Below, one piece after another: positions 1-4,931 of a DNA stretch of 6,071 bases (position 1 is its first letter; the number at the start of each line of letters is the position of its first letter). The notes under the pieces are model-generated. The model did not search any database. It was given only the letters and a program-made list of their open reading frames with translations, and was not told the origin of the DNA. The position numbers were made by a program, and so were the translations under genes. Source of the stretch: Planctomycetota bacterium (GTDB lineage Bacteria > Planctomycetota > Phycisphaerae > Phycisphaerales > UBA1924); NCBI GenBank assembly GCA_023429345.1, contig JAEYVB010000037.1, forward strand, positions 1 to 6,071, read 5' to 3'.

Positions 1-1
1 G

Positions 2-1048
2 AACTGGACGATGCTGCTGGTGGAGGAGCGGGGCGTGTCGATGGGGCCGACGGCGGCGCAGGCTGGGCAGGCGGGCGGGACGTGGGGGGAGCCGCGGCGG
101 CGGTTCTACGAGAGCAACTGGGCGCGGTACGGGGCGGAGACGGGGGACCTTATCGCGGACGGGCAGCACACGGGCCTCGCCGGGCAGGCGGGGGGGGTGT
201 CGCACGCGGTGCTGTTCGTGGGGGCGAACGACTTTTCGTCGGTCACGTTTTTCGGCGCGTACTGGAGCATCTACAACAACCTCTGGTCGCAGGCGCAGAC
301 CACGAACTACATCACCGCGAGGGCGGCGAACGTCCGGGCCGCGCTGGAGGCGATCGCGCCGACGGGGGTGCGGCTGGTGATCGTGACGGTGCCCGACTTC
401 GGCATCACGCCGCTGACGTGGGGGCTCTACAGCAACGGCGGGAACCGGGAGCGGGTGGCGGCGGCGATCGCGCAGTACAACCAGCAGTTGCTCGGGCTGG
501 CGCAGGAGTTCGGGTGCGTGCTGGTGGACCAGTACGCCATTGCGCGCGTGGTGTGGGGGACCAACACGAGCCCGAACCAGACGGTGCCGATCGGGAACGT
601 GGCGATCCAGCTCCGGCAGAGCGATACATCATCGCACGGGAACCCGCTGGCGGCGTTCGTGCACGACGGCGTGCACCCGCACACGACGATGCAGGGGGCG
701 CTGGCGAACCTGATCGTCGAGGGGTTTAATGAGGGGTACCGGGCGGGGCTTGCGCCGTTCACGGACGAGGAGATCCTGGCGCACGCGGGGATCGCGTACG
801 GGGGGATGGAGACGCTGGCGGCGGTGGTCGGGCCGCTCTCGCAGTACGTGCACAACTTCGCCTGCTACGCGAACTGCGACCGGAGCACCACCGCGCCGGC
901 GCTGAACGTGGCGGACTTCACGTGCTTTCTCCAGCAGTTCGCGGCGGGGCGAGCGGAGGCCAACTGTGATGGCAGCACCGTGGCGCCGGCGCTGAACGTC
1001 GCGGACTTCACGTGCTTTCTGCAGCGGTTCGCGGCAGGATGTCCGTAA
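2..1048 (+). CDS. Secreted SGNH/GDSL-type hydrolase with C-terminal tandem GC-type dockerin tail (5' partial)
   Basis: The reading frame is open at the left edge, so the signal peptide and the block I serine motif (GDS) lie outside the window. Numbering from the ATG at position 11, block III is GAND at residues 71-74 (oxyanion-hole Asn73). Block V is DGVH at residues 219-222, which supplies the catalytic Asp and His. These two blocks at this spacing are typical of SGNH/GDSL esterases, lipases and carbohydrate acetylesterases; the substrate cannot be told. Residues 285-345 are two 30-residue copies of a dockerin-like module (ANCD, then LNVADFTCFL, then FAAG), ending GCP. In Phycisphaerae this tail is found on exported proteins and is thought to act as an anchoring or docking module. 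The ATG at 11 is unlikely to be the true start, because conserved SGNH sequence is missing before it. The gene ends with TAA and converges on the minus-strand HAD gene, whose frame overlaps this tail. Confidence 0.82.
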   Translation, partial: NWTMLLVEERGVSMGPTAAQAGQAGGTWGEPRRRFYESNWARYGAETGDLIADGQHTGLAGQAGGVSHAVLFVGANDFSSVTFFGAYWSIYNNLWSQAQTTNYITARAANVRAALEAIAPTGVRLVIVTVPDFGITPLTWGLYSNGGNRERVAAAIAQYNQQLLGLAQEFGCVLVDQYAIARVVWGTNTSPNQTVPIGNVAIQLRQSDTSSHGNPLAAFVHDGVHPHTTMQGALANLIVEGFNEGYRAGLAPFTDEEILAHAGIAYGGMETLAAVVGPLSQYVHNFACYANCDRSTTAPALNVADFTCFLQQFAAGRAEANCDGSTVAPALNVADFTCFLQRFAAGCP

Positions 1049-1978
1049 AAAATAGCAGACCCGGCGGGGCGGGGGGGGGCACCACGCGCCGTCGAGGATG
1101 CGGTGGATAGCGTGGGCGACGCCGTCCTCGTCGTTGGTGAGGGTCTCGCGGGCGGCGAGGGTCTTGACGGAGTCGACGGCGTTGCCCATGGCGATGCCGA
1201 GGCCGGCGTGCTGGATCATGGGGAGGTCGTTGATCTCGTCGCCGATGGCGGCGACGCGCTGCAGCGGGATCTCGTGCTTGCCGGCGACCCAGCGGATGCC
1301 GGACCACTTGCTGGCATCCCGGGCGAAGACCTCGAGGATGTGGAGCTTCTGGCCGTTCAGGTGGCGGGCGTGCTCGGGGGCGACGACAGCGCCGAAGTGG
1401 TGCATCACGGCGCGGTCGCCGAAGGCAGCGCGCAGGTCGGCGATGATCCCGTCGAGGGCGGCGCCCAGGCCGCAGACGCCGAGGCGCACGGTGTGCTCGG
1501 GGTGCTCATCCTCGGTGATCGAGTCGACGTAGCGGTGCTGGACGCGCATGTGGTCGAGCCACCAGAGGGTGACGGGGTCGAGGGCGAGCTTTGATCCGTT
1601 CTTCCCCCCCACCACCATGAGGTAGTCGTAGCCGCAGGGGCCGGGGTCCTTCAGCACCATCACCGGGTGGTTGTGGGCGAGGAGCCGCTCGGTGGCCGCG
1701 GCCACCAGGTCCGGGTCGAGGGCGAAGCGGTGGAGCGTTCCCCGGGTGATGGGGCAGCCGACGATGGAGCCGCCGGCGACGACGACGGGGTCCTGCTGGC
1801 GGATCTCGGCGAGGATGGCGTCGCACTCGACGAGGCCGCGGCCGGTGCAGACGGCGACTTTCATGCCGGCGGCGCGGGCGTCGTCGAGGGCGCGGAGGTT
1901 GGCGGCGCTCACCCGGCGGGCGGAGTTCAGGAGGGTTCCGTCGAGGTCGAGGGCGAGGAGGTCGTAGCGGCGGGGCAT
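629..1978 (-). CDS. Cof-type HAD-superfamily (IIB) phosphatase; conserved body 1978-1082, no proper stop
   Basis: This is a haloacid dehalogenase-type hydrolase of the Cof/IIB group, cytoplasmic Mg-dependent phosphatases that usually act on sugar or nucleotide phosphates. All core motifs are visible: motif I D-L-D-G-T (nucleophile Asp11, acid/base Asp13), motif II V-C-T-G-R-G (Thr45), a likely motif III Lys224, and motif IV G-D-E-I-N-D (residues 246-251). The C2-type cap lies roughly at residues 85-205. The conserved body is 299 residues (1978 to 1082), a little longer than the usual 260-290. The ATG at 1978 starts three residues before the first core strand; no Shine-Dalgarno sequence precedes it, and a TAGCAT at 1994-1989 could be a -10 element of a nearly leaderless transcript. 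The frame then passes a C9 run (G9 on the plus strand, 1071-1079) and finds no stop until 629, giving 449 residues whose last 150 are antisense to gene 1. That extension does not look like protein. A lost stop or a slippage indel is more likely than a real tail. Confidence 0.8.
   Translation of the reverse strand: MPRRYDLLALDLDGTLLNSARRVSAANLRALDDARAAGMKVAVCTGRGLVECDAILAEIRQQDPVVVAGGSIVGCPITRGTLHRFALDPDLVAAATERLLAHNHPVMVLKDPGPCGYDYLMVVGGKNGSKLALDPVTLWWLDHMRVQHRYVDSITEDEHPEHTVRLGVCGLGAALDGIIADLRAAFGDRAVMHHFGAVVAPEHARHLNGQKLHILEVFARDASKWSGIRWVAGKHEIPLQRVAAIGDEINDLPMIQHAGLGIAMGNAVDSVKTLAARETLTNDEDGVAHAIHRILDGAWCPPPPRRVCYFLRTSCREPLQKAREVRDVQRRRHGAAITVGLRSPRRELLEKAREVRHVQRRRGGAPVAVRVAGEVVHVLRERPDHRRQRLHPPVRDPRVRQDLLVRERRKPRPVPLIKPLDDQVRQRPLHRRVRVHAVVHERRQRVPVR
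863..1045 (+). repeat. Tandem 90-bp GC-type dockerin module, copy A
   Basis: Two 90-bp units (863-952 and 953-1042) encode the doubled C-terminal module of the SGNH hydrolase. Each unit carries N-C-D-x-S-T followed by L-N-V-A-D-F, which resembles one half of a dockerin calcium loop, then T-C-F-L and F-A-A-G. Three cysteines are kept in unit 1 (residues 285, 289, 305); unit 2 has the last two, plus one in the terminal GCP. The same 183-bp arrangement recurs at 3389-3571. Counted by hand, the first units of the two genes match at about 75 of 90 bases. Confidence 0.85.
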
Positions 1979-2018
1979 CGGAGGCGTGATGCTAGGTTCG
2001 GAGGAGGGATGTTTGGGG

Positions 2019-2046
2019 TTGCGGCGGCGGGATCTTGTGGTAGGCT
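2019..2046 (+). promoter_or_regulatory. Possible sigma70-type promoter for the beta-propeller gene
   Basis: In the 99-bp gap between the divergent HAD and propeller genes, TTGCGG (2019-2024) is followed after 16 bases by TAGGCT (2041-2046). A TG lies one base before the -10 (TGGTAGGCT), an extended -10 arrangement. Transcription would begin near 2053, leaving a leader of about 25 bases. The match is by eye to the consensus and is weak evidence in DNA this GC-rich. Confidence 0.3.
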
Positions 2047-2077
2047 CGGGGTCCACGCCGATGGTGGCGGGAAGGGA

Positions 2078-3574
2078 ATGAGAACCATGACGAAATGTGT
2101 TGTTGGTGCGGCGGCGGTGCTGGCGGTCGCGGGCGCGGCCATGGGGCAGGGGGCGCTCGAGGTGGTGACGGACGCGAGCGGCACGCACGTGCGGCCGCTG
2201 GTGCGGGCACCCTGGGCGGTGCCGGGGCCGGGTACCGATGCGCTCCTGTGGACCTACAACCACCCGGTCGCGATCGCGCAGAGCGTGGCCCTGAGCGATG
2301 CGGGGCAGAGCGCCTGGGTGGGGCAGATGCTCAACGCCGAAGCGCTGCAGCGGTTCGCCTTCGACACCTCGGGCATCCCGACGCTGGACACGCCCGGGGG
2401 CCCGGAGTCGCCGATGCTGGTGGCGGCGGCGGACAGCGCCGACCTGGGCGTGGTGCTGGACCTGCCGGCCGCGCCGGCGCCCGGGTCGTGGTTCCAGCTC
2501 CGGGCCTACAACGCGGCGGGGACGCCGCTCTGGACGCGCGATTTCCCGGAGATCTACGACGCGGTGCGCGAGCACAACGTGCAGGTCTCGCGGGACGGCT
2601 CGACGGTGGTGGTCGGGCTGAGCCAGGGGAGCGCCGCGTCGATGCTCTACTTCCTGAGCGGGGCCGACGGCTCGATCCTGCAGACCTGGCCGGGGGAGAC
2701 GGGGACGATCGGCTCGGTGGATGTGACCGAGGACGGCTCGCACGCGCTGATCCTGCACGCGCAGCCCAACGCCACCGCGCGGCTGATCAGCCGGGCGACG
2801 GGGCAGGAGACCTTCTCGGCGGGGGGCTCGGGCGTGGGGGCGGCGTACAAGGTCTCGGGCGATGGCACGGTGGTGGTGATGGGCGGCTTCAGCTTCAACG
2901 TGTGGAAGAACACGGGGGGCTCGTGGTCGCAGGTGATCAACTTCACGCAGTCGGGCAACTGGTTCGGGAGCGGCCTGGCGGTGAGCCGCGACGGAAGCAC
3001 GGCGGCGACGCTGAGCCACAACTACGCCAACGGCTACCTGAGCAACGATGTGCGGGTCTTCGACGTGGCGACGGCCACGCTGCTGGGGACGTACTCGACG
3101 GCGGGGTCGGGGTCGTACCAGAGCTCATCCCAGGGCGCCGAGATGTCCGACGACGGCTCGCGCCTGGCGGTCGCCTGCTGGGGGACGCAGATCGAGGGCC
3201 CGCCGGAGGTGATGGTCCTGGACCGCACCGCCAACCTGATCGACTCGATCGACGCCCCTGGCTCGGTGTTCAGCGTCGACATCACGGGGGATGGGCGCTA
3301 CGTGCTCGCGGGGTCCAAGGCGGTGCACGCCAACGTCTTCGGCAACGGCGGCAACGCCTACCTGCTGGACCTGGGCGCGACCGGCGGGTGCTACGCCAAC
3401 TGCGACGAGAGCACGACCGCGCCGGTGCTGAACGTGGCGGACTTCACCTGCTTCCTGAACCGCTTCGCGGCGGGGGAGAGCTACGCCAACTGCGACAACA
3501 GCACGCTGGCGCCGGTGCTGAACGTGGCGGACTTCACGTGCTTCCTGCAGAGCTTCGCGGCCGGCTGCCCGTGA
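2078..3574 (+). CDS. Secreted beta-propeller (WD40/YVTN-like) protein with C-terminal tandem GC-type dockerin tail
   Basis: The 498-residue product opens with a signal peptide: a basic n-region (MRTMTK), a hydrophobic stretch of Val/Ala/Leu up to about residue 22, and likely cleavage near A-M-G-Q (residues 21-24). Residues 60-435 contain a recurring V-S-x-D-G-S-x-x-x-V strand motif at about 171, 217, 260, 303, 357 and 403. Weaker copies sit near 72 and 118. The spacing of roughly 43-54 residues fits a beta-propeller of seven or eight blades of the WD40/YVTN/quinoprotein sort. Such domains are scaffolds or binding surfaces; no catalytic residue is evident and the ligand is unknown. Residues 438-498 are two 30-residue GC-type dockerin modules ending GCP, the same tail as in the SGNH hydrolase to the left. 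Two starts are possible. ATG 2078 gives a better charged n-region and has GGCGG seven bases upstream. ATG 2087 has AAGGG about ten bases upstream. A strong terminator follows the stop by about 20 bases, so the gene seems to be transcribed alone. Confidence 0.82.
   Translation: MRTMTKCVVGAAAVLAVAGAAMGQGALEVVTDASGTHVRPLVRAPWAVPGPGTDALLWTYNHPVAIAQSVALSDAGQSAWVGQMLNAEALQRFAFDTSGIPTLDTPGGPESPMLVAAADSADLGVVLDLPAAPAPGSWFQLRAYNAAGTPLWTRDFPEIYDAVREHNVQVSRDGSTVVVGLSQGSAASMLYFLSGADGSILQTWPGETGTIGSVDVTEDGSHALILHAQPNATARLISRATGQETFSAGGSGVGAAYKVSGDGTVVVMGGFSFNVWKNTGGSWSQVINFTQSGNWFGSGLAVSRDGSTAATLSHNYANGYLSNDVRVFDVATATLLGTYSTAGSGSYQSSSQGAEMSDDGSRLAVACWGTQIEGPPEVMVLDRTANLIDSIDAPGSVFSVDITGDGRYVLAGSKAVHANVFGNGGNAYLLDLGATGGCYANCDESTTAPVLNVADFTCFLNRFAAGESYANCDNSTLAPVLNVADFTCFLQSFAAGCP
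3389..3571 (+). repeat. Tandem 90-bp GC-type dockerin module, copy B
   Basis: Two 90-bp units encode residues 438-498 of the beta-propeller protein. Layout, length (61 residues), 30-residue period and the closing GCP are the same as in the copy at 863-1045, and both are in direct orientation. Apart from third-position changes, the differences sit in the variable slots (after ANCD, and the two residues after CFL). Confidence 0.85.
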
Positions 3575-3592
3575 CCGCAGCGCCGAACTTCG

Positions 3593-3622
3593 AGAGCCCC
3601 GGTATGGTCCGGGGCTTTTTTT
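3593..3622 (+). terminator. Rho-independent terminator after the beta-propeller gene
   Basis: A perfect 8-bp stem, AGCCCCGG (3595-3602) with CCGGGGCT (3609-3616), encloses the six-base loop TATGGT. Seven T residues (3616-3622) follow. The pattern works only on the plus strand, since the other side has no T run. It lies about 20 bases after the propeller stop codon. Confidence 0.9.
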
Positions 3623-3628
3623 GTTGCG

Positions 3629-3668
3629 CTAGCAGATCCAGCGCATGACACCCAAGTCGGGGACGGGG
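3629..3668 (-). pseudogene. Remnant of a signal peptidase gene 3' end (last ~12 codons and stop)
   Basis: Read on the minus strand, this stretch encodes P-V-P-D-L-G-V-M-R-W-I-C and a TAG stop. The intact signal peptidase ends P-V-P-D-F-G-R-M-R-W-I-W and TAG at 4932. Aligning 3629-3668 with 4932-4971 by hand gives about 31 identical bases of 40, including a 14-base run (cagatccagcgcat). No other signal peptidase sequence is present here; upstream of it the frame runs straight into HAD-like sequence. It is best read as a duplicated and decayed scrap. Chance similarity is unlikely because both amino-acid frame and stop codon coincide. Confidence 0.7.
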
Positions 3669-3800
3669 TCGAGCTGGCGGATCTCGGTGAGATGGCATCA
3701 GACTCCAACAGGCCGCGGCCGGTGCAGACGACGACCTTCAAGGGATGTGCGGCGGAGCGGGCCCGTTCCGCGGCGGTTGCGTCGTGTTCCGCCGCACTCC
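3662..3800 (-). pseudogene. Remnant of a Cof-type HAD phosphatase gene (motif II region), frameshifted
   Basis: On the minus strand, codons from about 3798 to 3688 read S-A-A-E...E-R-A-R-S-A-A...L-K-V-V-V-C-T-G-R-G-L-L-E-S-D-A-I. This matches residues 25-54 of the intact HAD protein at 1978-1082 (K-V-A-V-C-T-G-R-G-L-V-E-C-D-A-I). One base is then missing, and the next frame continues T-E-I-R-Q-L-D-P-V against A-E-I-R-Q-Q-D-P-V. At DNA level an exact run of about 21 bases (the GGCCGCGGCCGGTGCAGAC segment, 3710-3730) is shared with 1833-1853. The nucleophile motif DxDGT and everything after motif II are absent, so it cannot make a phosphatase. After D-P-V it fuses in frame with the signal peptidase tail remnant. 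The sequence before the S-A-A-E segment is not recognisable. Confidence 0.75.
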
Positions 3801-3890
3801 AGACGTGCCGCGGCTCTCCCCGCAATCTCGCAATCTCAGCCGTTTCGGAGCGGAATGCTGTAACATTATGGCCGCCAGCCGAGCCATGCC

Positions 3891-4859
3891 ATGACCGGAC
3901 CCGACGCGACGATCGCCCGCGAATGCCTGATGCGGGGCGGACCGTTTTCGGACTTTCCGCGCCACGACGGACGGGTCGATTTGCGGGATATGGCACTCTC
4001 CTCGCTACGGATCGGACGCACGACGCGGATGGGGCCATGCCTGGTCGGCGACCTCTCGGGCCGCTTTGAACTTCGCAGAGCCAGGCTGCGGGATATCGAT
4101 TTCTCCGGGAGCAGCTTCCGTCACGCCTGGGTGTACGAGCAGTCGGCGTTCACCAACTGTCGTTTCGACGGAGCTGATTGCCGTCGGTTGGTGCTCGGTA
4201 CCACGACGTTCACCGATTGCACGTTTGTCCGCACGGATCTCAGGGAGAGCGCGTTGGGGCGCGTGCTCTACAGCGGCCTCTGCAACTCGTTTGTGGGATG
4301 CACTTTCTCGCGTGCTCGGATGAGCAATCTCTGGCTCGAAGCCGCTCGCTTCGAGGGGTGCTCCTTCGACCGGTGCGATCTGGACTCCACCGACTTCGGG
4401 CAGTCCTCGTTCATCGACTGCCGTTTCATCGGCAGAGTCGAGGGCGTCATGTTCTGGCGTCGCGATCCCCGGCTCGAATCCCTCCGAGAGACGTGCGGGC
4501 CCGTTCCGGATGCGGAGTACCGGAACCTGGACCTCAGCCAAAGCGTGTTCTCGGGCGAGTTCCGCAACCTCGATCGCCTCCAGGGGATTTATTGGCCGAA
4601 GGACCCCGACCTCATGATCCTGGGGGACTACGCCCGGGCGCTTGAAGAGGTGCTGGAGTTTCTCAAGACCTGCCCCGCCCGGCACGAGGGGCCGAGGTTC
4701 TATTTTGAACAGTTACGCAAGACGGCGGGCACCTTCGGGATTCTCCATCGCCGGGACGTCGAGGGGCTCCGCGACAGCTTGGGCGACCTCGCGATGGAGG
4801 AAGTCATGGATGTTCTCCGGCCCTACGAACAGCCGGCACACCGCGACCCTGAGCCATGA
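3891..4859 (+). CDS. Pentapeptide-repeat-like beta-helix protein with helical C-terminal region
   Basis: The 322-residue product has no signal peptide or membrane segment and is probably cytoplasmic. Residues about 55-185 form a degenerate pentapeptide-repeat domain. F-x-x-C-x-F recurs with Phe at 87, 107, 134, 154 and 174, each followed by a turn such as D-G-A-D or V-R-T-D-L. A period of 20 residues equals four pentapeptides, or one full turn of a right-handed quadrilateral beta-helix. An extra seven residues (near L-Y-S-G-L-C-N) bulge between the second and third turns. A further coil-like piece (N-L-D-L-S-Q-S-V-F) is at 212-220. From about 240 the sequence looks alpha-helical (A-L-E-E-V-L-E-F-L-K; A-M-E-E-V-M-D-V-L-R). 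Family members include gyrase-protecting proteins and many of unknown role; I cannot assign a function. ATG 3891 is the only start in frame before an upstream stop at 3861, and it lacks a Shine-Dalgarno sequence. The G+C is lower than its neighbours (58% and 63% in two sampled lines), which suggests a separate origin. Confidence 0.8.
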   Translation: MTGPDATIARECLMRGGPFSDFPRHDGRVDLRDMALSSLRIGRTTRMGPCLVGDLSGRFELRRARLRDIDFSGSSFRHAWVYEQSAFTNCRFDGADCRRLVLGTTTFTDCTFVRTDLRESALGRVLYSGLCNSFVGCTFSRARMSNLWLEAARFEGCSFDRCDLDSTDFGQSSFIDCRFIGRVEGVMFWRRDPRLESLRETCGPVPDAEYRNLDLSQSVFSGEFRNLDRLQGIYWPKDPDLMILGDYARALEEVLEFLKTCPARHEGPRFYFEQLRKTAGTFGILHRRDVEGLRDSLGDLAMEEVMDVLRPYEQPAHRDPEP

Positions 4860-4873
4860 CTACGCCACTCCAT

Positions 4874-4889
4874 CCGAGCCTGCGCTCGG
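4874..4889. other. Short inverted repeat between convergent genes, possible weak bidirectional terminator
   Basis: CCGAGC (4874-4879) pairs with GCTCGG (4884-4889) around the loop CTGC, inside the 72-bp gap between the convergent pentapeptide and signal peptidase genes. Neither strand has a T run after the stem. It could slow polymerase from both sides, but it is not a canonical intrinsic terminator. Nothing else is recognisable in the gap. Confidence 0.3.
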
Positions 4890-4931
4890 GGCTCCATTCG
4901 GCGCTCTACACGATTGCACCTTGGCCTTCGC

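Noticed and set aside
1049..1081. Terminator between gene 1 and the HAD gene
   Set aside because: There are A and T runs near 1047-1052, but only a three-base-pair stem next to them, too weak to call on either strand.
1667..2077. In-frame extension of the propeller gene to the left of ATG 2078
   Set aside because: It is antisense to the HAD gene, has no protein-like features, and would bury the clear signal peptide inside the protein.
629..3019. A 796-codon open frame on the minus strand
   Set aside because: Only its middle (1978-1082) looks like protein. The part above 1978 is antisense to the propeller gene and is rich in Arg/Pro/His runs, as expected from the wrong strand of GC-rich coding DNA. 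The part below 1082 is discussed as run-on.
2095..3648. A 517-codon open frame on the plus strand overlapping the propeller gene
   Set aside because: Its product is low-complexity Gly/Arg/Ala sequence; the propeller frame has a signal peptide, blade motifs and the dockerin tail.
3843..3870. Promoter for the pentapeptide gene
   Set aside because: TAACAT at 3861-3866 resembles a -10 element, but no acceptable -35 is found at the right distance, so it is not listed.
3481..4038. A 185-codon minus-strand frame as a functional gene
   Set aside because: It contains a real HAD-like segment, but flanked by antisense of the propeller tail and the pentapeptide gene; the HAD match is interrupted by a frameshift. 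It is treated as a remnant.
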